A stretch of 64,000 nt of DNA from Paraflavisolibacter caeni (GTDB taxonomy: Bacteria > Bacteroidota > Bacteroidia > Chitinophagales > Chitinophagaceae): contig NZ_JAOTIF010000028.1 of the NCBI RefSeq assembly GCF_025628885.1, positions 18,105 through 82,104 on the forward strand, read 5' to 3'. Position numbers and translations under genes: made by a program. The notes below the pieces were generated by a model. That model had not been told where the DNA came from. It worked only from the letters and a program-made list of their open reading frames with translations, and did no database searches. Of this stretch, positions 33,273 through 42,208 are shown piece by piece (the stretch's first letter is position 1; every line of letters begins with the position of its first letter).

Positions 33273-35735
33273 CTATCTATTTGTAATTTTTCCGGGAATT
33301 GTTTTGATGTTTAATGTGGCCTCAGATAACGCTGGTGATGTAACTGTCAGTTTAATATCACCTGTACTGTGGGTACTTTTAATTACGACCAATGCACGTC
33401 CGCGCCATGCTTTTCTTGTATTGCCAACATATTGGTCATGATCTTTCAAATCAGCATTATCTACGCCTGCAATCACACCAGGTCCATCAATTTTAAAATG
33501 AAGGCGGTTTGCTGCATTCGGTTGAAAGATGCCGTCCTTGTCAGTTATTTCAACTATAACATAAGAAAGATCTGATCCATTGGCTGATATTTCTTTCCGG
33601 TCGGCAGTCAGTTCTATTTTTGCAGCGTCGCCGGAAGTTTGCAGTATGGTTGATTCAATTTCCTTGTCATTTTGAACACCAACCGCTTTGAGTTGCCCGG
33701 GCGAATAGGGTACTGTAAATGTAGCTTTATATTCCTGCTCTTCGGTGGTTGCCTTTTCACCAATAAGTTTATTATCCAGGTAAAGTCTGGTTTTGGGATA
33801 TTTTGAATACACTTCTACCTGGATCGTCTTCCCTTCAAATCCGGGCCAGGTCCAACTATCCCAGGTGGGCCAAACCGACCACCATGTTTCTTTGATTTCA
33901 AGAGGGTCTGGTTCGGGTTCGCGAACAGCCATATAAAGCTTCTCTGTATTGTTATACAGCAGGCTTCTGTAATGTGATATAGGCTTTCTCCAGCCAATCA
34001 AATCAATATCGCCACAGTATGCCCCATGCCAGGGAAAAAAATCATGCTCCCAATGCTGTCCTGGTACATCACCCGAATAATACCAACGGCCGATCCCTGA
34101 TTCACCCAAATAATCCATAGCTGTCCACACAAAATCTCCAATTACATAACTATTGTTTTGTACCAGCTTCCAGTTAGCAAAAGCATCCCTCGGGTAGGAT
34201 TCTGTGTGAACAATGATCCGCGAAGGCACCCGCTTATGGTCATCTGGTGCGCTATGCAAATGATAATTATAACCAGCGACATCATGGGCAGCGAAGAGCG
34301 GATCAAAAACGGACCAATCCTTATCGTTCACTACAACAGCCGATGTGATGGGACGTGTTGTATCTAATTCCTGTATAGCTTTTGCAAGCATTGTAGCGGT
34401 CTGCACAGCCTCCGGACTTCCGCGCTCTACTATTTCATTGCCGATGCTCCACATTACAATAGATGGATGATTGCGGTCGCGCAAAACCATAGTTTCTAAA
34501 TCTCGCTTCCAATAGCTGTCAAAATACTTAGCATAGTCGTTATTGTTTTTACCGATTTTCCAGCAATCAAACGATTCATCCATGACCAGCAGGCCTAATC
34601 TGTCACATGCATTTAAAAAAGTTTCAGAAGGAGGATTGTGTGAAGTCCTTACCGCATTGAACCCGGCAGTTTTAAGCAACTCCACCTTGCGTTCCTCGGC
34701 ACGATCAAAAGCAGCTGCACCCAAACAACCATTATCGTGATGCACACAGCCTCCGTTTATTTTTACTGCTTTTCCGTTTAGTTGAAAACCATTTTCCACA
34801 GTAAATTTTATAGAACGTATACCAAAATTGGTTTTAGTTTCGTCAATTACCTGATTATCTCTTAGTATCTGTGTCCGGGCCAGGTATAAATTAGGCGTTT
34901 CCGGTGTCCATAATACAGGATTCGACACGTTGATTACCTGCGTAACTTCTTTTACGCTGTTGGCAGGTAATGCTACCCTGGTTTGGTTGTCTACGACCTT
35001 TTTAGAATTTCCATTTGGTATCAGGGTTTTAAGTATAATGTTTTGAGGAAACCCTGTTTCGTTCTTTACTAATGTCTTTATTTGAACCGTAGCCCTTTTT
35101 GAAGACACATCAGGGGTTGTAATGGATACGCCCCAATTAGCTACATGTACAGGGTCAGTAACCGTCATCCATACGTGGCGATAGATGCCGGAACCACTAT
35201 ACCACCGGCTGTTCATCTGTTGGGAATTATCCACCCTTAGAGCTATGACATTTTCATTGTTAAAATCCAAAAAAGGCGAGATATTATAACTAAATGATGA
35301 ATAGCCATATGGATAAACACCCAGGGATTTTCCATTGATAAATACTTCAGCGTTCATGTAAACGCCTTCGAAATATATGGAAACATTCTTGTCCTTCCAT
35401 TTATTGGGGGCTCTGAAAGTTTTCCGGTACCAGCCAGTACCTGCAGGAAAGTAACCGCCGCCATTCCCTGTTGGATTTTTAGGATGTATTTTGCCTTCAA
35501 TACTCCAGTCGTGCGGCAAATCAAGGTTACGCCAACTCTTATCATTAAAATCCTTTGATCTGGCAGCAGCGGTATCTCCCAAAAAGAATTTCCAATTAGA
35601 ATCAAATAACTGCTTTCGTTCAGTGTTTGCATGATCTTGAGCACTGCTAAAAATACTACAAGCCAAAAGCAGGAAGGCAGTTATAGATATTGTTCTAATA
35701 AATAAATGATGGTTGTTTGAACTAGTATGTATCAT
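33273..35735 (-). CDS. GH2 beta-galactosidase (DUF4982-type), second copy
   Basis: The 820-residue product has a signal peptide ending SIFSSAQ, a GH2 jelly roll (GGGYFPAGTGWYRKTF), an immunoglobulin-like domain and a TIM barrel with acid/base Glu in IVMWSIGNEIVERG and nucleophile Glu in IIVHTESYPRD. The DUF4982 and Ig-like C-terminal domains follow (SKYPKTRLYLDNKLIGE). It shares domain order and many segments with the enzyme at 14038-16458, so the two are paralogues. Its start directly abuts the GH39 stop (35735/35736), suggesting translational coupling. A galactosidase role on xyloglucan side chains is inferred. Confidence 0.9.
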   Translation of the reverse strand: MIHTSSNNHHLFIRTISITAFLLLACSIFSSAQDHANTERKQLFDSNWKFFLGDTAAARSKDFNDKSWRNLDLPHDWSIEGKIHPKNPTGNGGGYFPAGTGWYRKTFRAPNKWKDKNVSIYFEGVYMNAEVFINGKSLGVYPYGYSSFSYNISPFLDFNNENVIALRVDNSQQMNSRWYSGSGIYRHVWMTVTDPVHVANWGVSITTPDVSSKRATVQIKTLVKNETGFPQNIILKTLIPNGNSKKVVDNQTRVALPANSVKEVTQVINVSNPVLWTPETPNLYLARTQILRDNQVIDETKTNFGIRSIKFTVENGFQLNGKAVKINGGCVHHDNGCLGAAAFDRAEERKVELLKTAGFNAVRTSHNPPSETFLNACDRLGLLVMDESFDCWKIGKNNNDYAKYFDSYWKRDLETMVLRDRNHPSIVMWSIGNEIVERGSPEAVQTATMLAKAIQELDTTRPITSAVVVNDKDWSVFDPLFAAHDVAGYNYHLHSAPDDHKRVPSRIIVHTESYPRDAFANWKLVQNNSYVIGDFVWTAMDYLGESGIGRWYYSGDVPGQHWEHDFFPWHGAYCGDIDLIGWRKPISHYRSLLYNNTEKLYMAVREPEPDPLEIKETWWSVWPTWDSWTWPGFEGKTIQVEVYSKYPKTRLYLDNKLIGEKATTEEQEYKATFTVPYSPGQLKAVGVQNDKEIESTILQTSGDAAKIELTADRKEISANGSDLSYVIVEITDKDGIFQPNAANRLHFKIDGPGVIAGVDNADLKDHDQYVGNTRKAWRGRALVVIKSTHSTGDIKLTVTSPALSEATLNIKTIPGKITNR

Positions 35736-37346
35736 TTACAATTTGATAATATTCAAAAAGAAAACATCATTTTCACGAAGCTCCAGTTCTTTAATAACAG
35801 GTACTCTATTTTTTATAGTAATGATCTCTTTTGCAACGGGTGAACCATCGTTTTGCTTTTTAATCTGTTCCACCTGCTGTTTTGTGAGCTGTTGGGGCCG
35901 GCCCAAATCAATATAGCTTGTGTACGCATCATTGTTGCGGTAACCTACTTTATAAACTTCAAGAGCATAAATGCCATCAGGCACTCCGGTTATGTTGATC
36001 TTTAATTTTCCTTTCGATTTTGAAGGCAGATCCTGTATATAATATTTCTGATTGTGAACAGAATCACCGGGATGTGTGTTGGTGAAATCCCAAACCAATG
36101 CCTGGATGTTTCCGGATGAATCTTTGCAAATCCAGGAAGCGGAATCTTTATTTGCTAATTCGATATTTCCCAACCGGTTCATAAACTGGTAGGAGTAGAA
36201 TACCGGCTTGTTGATACCCTGGGTGTTCAGCATGCCGAAGCCTCCGTGAAAAGGTTCAAAACGAGGACCCGGTTCTTCAAATATATCTGTGAATACCCAA
36301 TACGACATGGAGTTGGCCGCATTACCCACCTGTTTCAATTTTTGCAGCACATAGGAAGCTTCGTGATAACTGTCATGAATCGGATCTGCGGGTGTATAGG
36401 ATGCACTCCATTCAGTGTAATGCAATTCTAAATTTGGCATTGGTGAAGCCGCAATTTCTTTTCGTGATTGGAGCACATCACCGCTAACAGCAAATTCTTC
36501 TTTTGCGAGCACCGTTCCTCCTTGTCCGTATTCATCCAAAAATCCTTGCTTTACCCCATAGGCATGTGTGCTGATAAAATCAATAGGCACATTATTCTTT
36601 TGGCAATAATCAATCATCTCAGTTTCCCATGCTGCACCTGCGGTACCCGGCCCACCCACACGATATTCCTTGTTCACACTTTTAACGGCTTGTGCTGCGT
36701 ATTTATAAAGCTTAAAATAATCTTGTTGTGTTCCTGTCCAAAAACCAGGTGAAAGGTTAGGCTCGTTCCACACTTCAAAATACCAGGTCTTTACTTCGTC
36801 TGCACCATAACGTTCGGTAAAATGTTCGGTAAGATTTTTGATCAGGGCGCCCCATTTTTCGTAATCCTTAGGAGGGGTTACATTACCTTTCCACCAAAAA
36901 ATAGTTTGATTACCGCTTGCCAATGACCAGGGCATGAATCCCAGTTCAACAAAGGGTTTCATCCCGATGCTTTGCAAAAAATCAAACAGGGCATCCACGT
37001 ACATGTAATTGTATACAGGATTTCCTTTGCTGTCTTCTTTGTAAACAGCCATGTCATCTGTCAGCAAACCATGCATGCGGATGTATTTGAAGCCGCATTC
37101 TTTTTTTACATAAGCCAATTGCTGTTGCCAGTCTGCTCTTAATCCTTCATTGGCCCTGCCGGCACCTACACACTCCTTAAACATGGTATTCAATGGGCCT
37201 GCAGTTTTACTGAAGTCAGCATTGATCACTCGCTCGTGAACAGCCTTGTTTTGTTTTGAAGTTCGACTTTGCTTAGAAGTCTGAGCAAATAATGTTGTTG
37301 AAATGGAAAAAGGCAGGATCGCAACTAACGTAAAGATTTTTTTCAT
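35736..37346 (-). CDS. GH39 beta-xylosidase-like enzyme (copy 2)
   Basis: The 536-residue paralogue of the 19439-21031 gene keeps the same catalytic motifs (FEVWNEPNLSPGFW and LELHYTEWSASYTP) and an almost identical barrel. The signal peptide and N-terminal 40 residues differ (KKIFTLVAILPFSISTTLFAQ). DNA identity is uneven: 36619-36749 is identical to the other copy while adjacent stretches fall to about 70 percent by eye. That points to gene conversion between the two operons. It precedes GH2 and GH42 in the susC operon. Confidence 0.9.
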   Translation of the reverse strand: MKKIFTLVAILPFSISTTLFAQTSKQSRTSKQNKAVHERVINADFSKTAGPLNTMFKECVGAGRANEGLRADWQQQLAYVKKECGFKYIRMHGLLTDDMAVYKEDSKGNPVYNYMYVDALFDFLQSIGMKPFVELGFMPWSLASGNQTIFWWKGNVTPPKDYEKWGALIKNLTEHFTERYGADEVKTWYFEVWNEPNLSPGFWTGTQQDYFKLYKYAAQAVKSVNKEYRVGGPGTAGAAWETEMIDYCQKNNVPIDFISTHAYGVKQGFLDEYGQGGTVLAKEEFAVSGDVLQSRKEIAASPMPNLELHYTEWSASYTPADPIHDSYHEASYVLQKLKQVGNAANSMSYWVFTDIFEEPGPRFEPFHGGFGMLNTQGINKPVFYSYQFMNRLGNIELANKDSASWICKDSSGNIQALVWDFTNTHPGDSVHNQKYYIQDLPSKSKGKLKINITGVPDGIYALEVYKVGYRNNDAYTSYIDLGRPQQLTKQQVEQIKKQNDGSPVAKEIITIKNRVPVIKELELRENDVFFLNIIKL

Positions 37347-37436
37347 CCTATTTATTCTTTAAAACAAATATTATTGTTAAATTTTTTTTTCTTAATCTAA
37401 AAATGAAGTAGGTAATAGCCGACACGGAAATACTAA

Positions 37437-38693
37437 TCACACAAACTCCAATTGCTGCAATTCATAAATTCTTACGACCGCATCTTTAGAAATTTCCGGA
37501 AGAAGAATCATAAACCTTCCCATACTGGCCGGATTAGGATACAGGCTAATAGCATCCTCGATGGATCCTGTAGCGGCTAATGTCACGGTGACGGTAAAGG
37601 TCTGCGTGCTTTGACATCCTCCGCTATTGGTGTAGGTGGCCACATAGTTCCCTGCATGGCTGGCCTGGATATTTGTAATGAGTACTTCCATTGTAGTTGC
37701 AGAGAAATTATTCGGACCGGACCAGGACCACGATCCTCCTGTTGCAGGTTGGGGGCCAAACTTCACTGAATCACCTTGTGCTACTGAAGCATTGGCTGTC
37801 TGCTGCCAGGCTCCGCCATTAAGCTGTACGTTCGGCGTGATGGCAGTTGGCGTACAGGCAATAGTGTCCGGCCTCAACAGTTCAATCATTTTTTGTGCAT
37901 AACGCTTTCCAAACTCTCTGTACGAGGCAGAACTAAAATGTGCTCCATCAGCTCCCAGGAGACCAGCAGATGAAATAACATGTGCATTGGTGATCAGCGA
38001 CGGAAGCTTATTTACTTCCACATTGTGAGAACCACAACACGCATCCTTTGAAGCCAGCAGCTCACCTGCCAGGAAAGGTACATCGCCCAATTGAAGATCT
38101 GTCTTGAGGTTCTTTACCACATTTGCAACTTTGTTTTTCCACTCAGGATTGTTGGTGTTGGTTTCGCCCTGGTGGAACAGAATTCCTTTAATCACCCCTT
38201 CTTTTTGGGCAAGTTTCGCCACTTCTACCAGTCGGCCATAAGGATTACCACCATACGAGTTGATGATATCTTTCATCCATTGGGGCGCTGAGGCTACGTA
38301 GGAAGCGTAGTTGACTTTATCAAACAGACCTATGTCACACCCAGGAACTGCCACGGGCACTATGCCAATTTTAATTCCCGAGGGCAGTTCCTGGACCATG
38401 GTTCTGCCAAAGTAGTCCGAAATGCCGAGTCCAGTCCTGCAACGCACCAGGGGCGGGATGGCTGTTGTCCATTTTCCCAGCTGATGGGTGCGATCGTCAG
38501 TACAATTGACGGCACTCATTACTTTAAAACGTGCATCTACCCCAACTTTATCCTGGCTTTCAATTGCACCGGCGCCATCCATGTTCGATTGCCCAAATGC
38601 CAGGTAAATGTGAAAGTTAGGATCTTGTGCATGTGTAATCGCGGGATTGACCATCCAAAAAAGGACAAACAAAAATGAGAAGTAAGTTTTCAT
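37437..38693 (-). CDS. SGNH-type acetylesterase (SASA/CE6-like) with Ig-like domain and truncated T9SS domain
   Basis: The 418-residue product has a signal peptide ending ITHAQ and an SGNH domain at about 25-275: nucleophile Ser in YLAFGQSNMDGAG, oxyanion segment GILFHQGETNTNN and catalytic Asp-His in LGADGAHFSS. An immunoglobulin/PKD-like repeat follows (about 290-370). The end (ISLYPNPASMGRFMILLPEI) begins a type IX sorting domain but stops after about 40 residues at YELQQLEFV. The usual 70-80 residue domain with its last strands is therefore missing, and the protein may no longer be secreted through that system. It likely de-acetylates xyloglucan or another plant polysaccharide. Confidence 0.82.
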   Translation of the reverse strand: MKTYFSFLFVLFWMVNPAITHAQDPNFHIYLAFGQSNMDGAGAIESQDKVGVDARFKVMSAVNCTDDRTHQLGKWTTAIPPLVRCRTGLGISDYFGRTMVQELPSGIKIGIVPVAVPGCDIGLFDKVNYASYVASAPQWMKDIINSYGGNPYGRLVEVAKLAQKEGVIKGILFHQGETNTNNPEWKNKVANVVKNLKTDLQLGDVPFLAGELLASKDACCGSHNVEVNKLPSLITNAHVISSAGLLGADGAHFSSASYREFGKRYAQKMIELLRPDTIACTPTAITPNVQLNGGAWQQTANASVAQGDSVKFGPQPATGGSWSWSGPNNFSATTMEVLITNIQASHAGNYVATYTNSGGCQSTQTFTVTVTLAATGSIEDAISLYPNPASMGRFMILLPEISKDAVVRIYELQQLEFV

Positions 38694-38705
38694 AACCTAA
38701 AAGAA

Positions 38706-40235
38706 TTAATAAATGAATTTCCATTCATCAAACAGAAAATCCTTTCCATTAAATACAAAATAGATATTCGCCACTCCTTTATCTATTGTCCGTTCTATTT
38801 TCTTTGACAGAGTAGCCCATTCGTTCCCATCACATATAAGCGAAACAAGAGCTGGCCCTTTAAGACTATTTACATAAACATCTATTCTACCTTTTCCTTT
38901 CACCCTGGCTTCAAATTTTGCAGGAATCTGTTGGCTAAAATCGGCTCCACGCACCATGAGACATTGTTTATCTACTTTTCCTTTGGCCACCATATTGCCT
39001 GGATTACCAACCGCTTCGAACTGGACTTGCCCGGAAGTCCCCGCGGTGGTTTCTGCTTGCTGGAGAACGAATGGATTTAATGGGTTAAGTTGTGAAGTAC
39101 CTTTAAAAGTTGCTTTGCCCATGTAAATATTCACATCCTTTTCATCCACCTGCACTTCATCGATACCTACATTACGAAAACCACCCTTAGTGCCAAAATA
39201 ATCCTGTAAATACATGGCATGGTAAGCAATATAATATTTCCCTTTAAACTTGAAGAGGTGAGTGTGATTATTTGTATAAGGCCCAATATTATAATCACCA
39301 GGATTCTTAAGGTAATTATCGCGATACTTCCAACTATTCTGATCTAAGGGTGTTTTGCTGGTCATATAACACATACTGCATTGGGTTGGTTTGTCAACAC
39401 CATAAGGCCATTCCGTACGAGGGTCCCAACTTGTATTATAGGTATAAACCCAGGTCCCATCGATAAAATTAAGGTCGCTTGCCTCAAAAAAATAGGGAGC
39501 AGGTATCTTGGCAACATTGCTCGCCAGGCTCTTCATATCTGTTCCTAACTTCACGATCCGGGAGTTATCCGGCAAATATTTTGTTTTAGGCGTTCCACCT
39601 CCAAAAGCCAGCCAGGCTGTACCTTGACCGTCGATAACAACTCCAGGATCGAATGGAGATTCGCAATCTACCCCGGGAACAGAACGGTCGACTAAGTTTT
39701 TTCCTAATGGATCACTCCACGGGCCAACTGGTGATGTGGAAGTAAGCATGGCTGTACCTACGCCACTATTGGAGTAATACAAATAGAAGTGCGTCTTACC
39801 ATCTGCTTCCAGCCGGGATGCAATAGAAGGCGCCCATGAATTAAGAGTCCATGGTGAGAGTTTTGCGGTATTGATAATCCCATGATACGTCCAGTTCACC
39901 ATATCATCGGTAGACATCATGACTAGTGAACGGATAAACCCGTAATGATTTTTCCCATCTTTTCCTACATTTTCATACTGTTGATAATCATTGGTAGCAT
40001 ACACATAGATCCTTCCATTGTGTTCTATAGCCGTTGGGTCGGCTGTAAACATAAAATCTAATAAAGGATTCGCATTATTGGAGGTGAGCTTCGGCGAAAC
40101 GTTCGCGAATTTTGCTTCCAGGTCTTCATTAATCTCTTTCGGTTCATCCGCATTAACCTGAGCTGTTGTGTTTTTCGTGCATCCCAGAAGAGACATAGCA
40201 ACCATTGCACTTACCAGCACTTTTTGTCTAAACAT
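38706..40235 (-). CDS. GH43 alpha-L-arabinofuranosidase-type lipoprotein with CBM6-like domain
   Basis: From ATG 40235 (about 509 residues) the product has a lipoprotein signal with lipobox SLLGC. The open frame extends to 40265 only through a TTG codon, which lies in GH74 remnant DNA. The GH43 propeller spans about 55-390: base Asp in FTADPTAIEHNG, LNSWAPSIASR and the acid Glu in FFEASDLNF. A CBM6-like sandwich occupies about 400-510 (FEARVKGKGRIDVYVNS). GH43 arabinofuranosidases accompany GH5 in known xyloglucan loci such as that of Bacteroides ovatus. As a lipoprotein it may sit on the cell surface or the periplasmic face. Confidence 0.85.
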   Translation of the reverse strand: MFRQKVLVSAMVAMSLLGCTKNTTAQVNADEPKEINEDLEAKFANVSPKLTSNNANPLLDFMFTADPTAIEHNGRIYVYATNDYQQYENVGKDGKNHYGFIRSLVMMSTDDMVNWTYHGIINTAKLSPWTLNSWAPSIASRLEADGKTHFYLYYSNSGVGTAMLTSTSPVGPWSDPLGKNLVDRSVPGVDCESPFDPGVVIDGQGTAWLAFGGGTPKTKYLPDNSRIVKLGTDMKSLASNVAKIPAPYFFEASDLNFIDGTWVYTYNTSWDPRTEWPYGVDKPTQCSMCYMTSKTPLDQNSWKYRDNYLKNPGDYNIGPYTNNHTHLFKFKGKYYIAYHAMYLQDYFGTKGGFRNVGIDEVQVDEKDVNIYMGKATFKGTSQLNPLNPFVLQQAETTAGTSGQVQFEAVGNPGNMVAKGKVDKQCLMVRGADFSQQIPAKFEARVKGKGRIDVYVNSLKGPALVSLICDGNEWATLSKKIERTIDKGVANIYFVFNGKDFLFDEWKFIY

Positions 40236-40269
40236 ACTTTTATTTACTTTAATTCTCCCAGTCAATTTT

Positions 40270-40505
40270 AGAATTCGTGATCAAACGAAAATCATCGCAT
40301 GTGAATAATCCGTTTTCTCTGGTTCCGTAAAATAATATGTTACTGTTTTAGGGATCTACGGCCAGGCATTTTGCGGATCCTGCGCCAAAGCTTCCACGCC
40401 AATAAATCCATTTTCCGACTCGTTAATCCACACCAGCAGCTGAACCCATTTATTGTTCGCGGCATCCCAGCGGTAAGCCCCGCCTACATCCGTGCAGCAA
40501 TACCG
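40270..40505 (-). pseudogene. GH74 xyloglucanase remnant
   Basis: On the minus strand 40505-40386 reads CTDVGGAYRWDAANNKWVQ then NESENGFIGVEALAQDPQN, the hallmark start of GH74 propellers. After an internal deletion and frame change, 40378-40285 reads CLAVDP-stop-NSNILFYGTRENGLF, matching the later GH74 segment LAVDP..NILFFGTRNNGLW. The rest of this roughly 700-residue family is absent. It sits between the GH5 and GH43 genes of the susC operon, so the locus once encoded a third backbone-cleaving enzyme. Assignment is from remembered family motifs; the order of the two matching blocks is as in real GH74s. Confidence 0.72.
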
Positions 40506-40530
40506 ATCGCCGGATGTTCGCCCCGGCCAA

Positions 40531-40583
40531 TTTTCACGCAGTGAAAAGAGAACGCAGAGAAAATTCTCTCTGCGTCTCTGCGT
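40531..40583. repeat. Tandem palindromic element
   Basis: Two hairpins lie side by side: TTTTCAC-GCA-GTGAAAA (40531-40547) and ACGCAGAGA-AAATTC-TCTCTGCGT (40552-40575). The arm TCTCTGCGT is repeated once more at 40575-40583. CTCTGCGT-rich palindromes of this kind are often dispersed in bacterial genomes. Here it sits at the edge of the GH74 remnant and may mark a rearrangement point or act as an intercistronic hairpin. Confidence 0.45.
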
Positions 40584-40630
40584 AAACTCATTCCATAAAA
40601 AGTTTTATCTCTCGAATTTGTTGATTATTC

Positions 40631-42103
40631 TTAATTACCACCGGCTATAAGAGCATCAATCGTGCGTTGATCTTTTACGGTATTGTTTTGTCTGTCCAAA
40701 GCGCCGCCTGTATCCCACCAGAAAGGTTTTATGCCACGGGCCAAAGCTTCTTTAGTAGTAAAGGTTATCCAATAATCCACAGAGGCGTTATGCAAGGCCA
40801 GATCTTTGGGAACATTAGCGGAACCATTACGCCTGTAAGCGCCGTACTCACCCATAATAACCGGAATTCCTTTATCAACAAATTTTGTTTTCATCTTGTT
40901 GTAGTCAGCAATATGAGCGTCTTCTTCTCCGTACGTAGCATTACGTTCAGGTTCAATGGTTGAATGATACCCATTGCCCCAGTAGTAAGCCATTTTACCC
41001 CAGCTCACGTCTTCGTTCAGGAAACAAAACTGTGATGGCAAATAGTTATGCACTTCAACCATCAGGCGGTTGGCCGTCGGGTCTTTAGGAAGTGTGTTCA
41101 TCAGGTCATATGTCAATGAAGAATTTGTATTTGGTCCTTGAACAATAAGAACGCGGTGGCTGTTTCTTCCACCTGTAGAACGAACAGCATTAACGCACGT
41201 CTGGTGGTATGATGCTAAGACTGCCATCTTCTCGGCATTATCAGCATTCGGTTCATTGGCGCTGGCAAACATGAGATGTTCGTCAAAATCACGCATAGCA
41301 GTTGCTATTTGCTCCCATAATGCTTTTTGTTTAGCATTGACAGAATCTTGCTTTGCTTTAGTGATGTTATTTTCCAGCCAGCCACCATCCCAGTGAATAT
41401 TCAGCATCACATACAGGCCGTTATTCACACAATAACCAACAACTTCTTTTACCCTGTTCATCCAATCCGGATTTATGTGTGCAGTGGCTTTGTTATCAAG
41501 GTGAATATCCCATGCACAGGGTATGCGAATAGCAGTAAAACCTAATTGCTTTACAGCTTTTACATACGATTCGGTTATTTGAGGATTGCCCCAGCTTGTT
41601 TCTCCGCCGGTAGCTTCCAAGGTATTACCAATGTTCCATCCCAATTTGAATTTGGCAGCCAATTGAACAGCCGTGCTCATTCCTGTTGAATCAGGTGCTT
41701 TGGGGGATGTGTTGTAAGATGGATAGATCGTAGCTGGTTGCTTAACCGTAACTCTTCTTGCCTGCCCGTTCGAAGAGTTTACTGACAATATTGTAGAACG
41801 CGTAGTACCGGTTCCATTAGACGTTGCAGTTAACTGGATGGTACTGCTACCGCTATTGCCTGATGTTTTGCTTACTTGTAACCATGCTGAAGCAGCGTTG
41901 CTGATCGTCCATTGTGCATTTCCGTTAATTGTCAGGTCTGCTTTTCCACCTTCTGCAGGAAGAATAATTTCCGATGCAGAAGTAGAGAGTTCGGGAGTAA
42001 CGGCATCATTCTTTTTTTTACAGCCGGTAAATACCAGTACTGCAAAAAGAAATCTGATCATTGTAGAAATCCTGGCATTTTTCATCCTTTTTTTTGTTTT
42101 CAT
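40631..42103 (-). CDS. BACON-GH5 endo-xyloglucanase-type lipoprotein
   Basis: The 490-residue product has a lipoprotein signal with lipobox VFTGC and a BACON domain at about 40-125 (ILPAEGGKADLTINGNAQW). A GH5 barrel follows at about 145-485: FKLGWNIGNTLEATGG, acid/base Glu in MFASANEPNADN and nucleophile Glu in VIMGEYGAYRRNG. The sequence resembles GH5 subfamily 4. BACON plus GH5_4 is the layout of the Bacteroides ovatus surface xyloglucanase BoGH5A, so it is probably the outer-membrane enzyme that starts xyloglucan cleavage. ATG 42103 or ATG 42085 both give a signal. It follows the glycan-binding protein after a hairpin. Confidence 0.92.
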   Translation of the reverse strand: MKTKKRMKNARISTMIRFLFAVLVFTGCKKKNDAVTPELSTSASEIILPAEGGKADLTINGNAQWTISNAASAWLQVSKTSGNSGSSTIQLTATSNGTGTTRSTILSVNSSNGQARRVTVKQPATIYPSYNTSPKAPDSTGMSTAVQLAAKFKLGWNIGNTLEATGGETSWGNPQITESYVKAVKQLGFTAIRIPCAWDIHLDNKATAHINPDWMNRVKEVVGYCVNNGLYVMLNIHWDGGWLENNITKAKQDSVNAKQKALWEQIATAMRDFDEHLMFASANEPNADNAEKMAVLASYHQTCVNAVRSTGGRNSHRVLIVQGPNTNSSLTYDLMNTLPKDPTANRLMVEVHNYLPSQFCFLNEDVSWGKMAYYWGNGYHSTIEPERNATYGEEDAHIADYNKMKTKFVDKGIPVIMGEYGAYRRNGSANVPKDLALHNASVDYWITFTTKEALARGIKPFWWDTGGALDRQNNTVKDQRTIDALIAGGN

Positions 42104-42131
42104 AGTTTAAAAATCCTTTTGTTGATTAAGA

Positions 42132-42172
42132 GACCTGAAGGGATGGCCATTTTCATTGACCATCCCCAGGTC
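42132..42172 (-). other. Intercistronic hairpin between glycan-binding protein and GH5
   Basis: A two-part stem, GACCTG/CAGGTC plus GGGATGG/CCATCCC with a small asymmetric bulge, encloses a 13-nt loop. There is no T-run. It lies between the binding-protein stop and the GH5 start and could set the ratio of susCD/binding protein to enzyme mRNA. Confidence 0.5.
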
Positions 42173-42208
42173 ATCCTTTGCTCGCGTGAGAAACATCAAT
42201 TTTGACTG

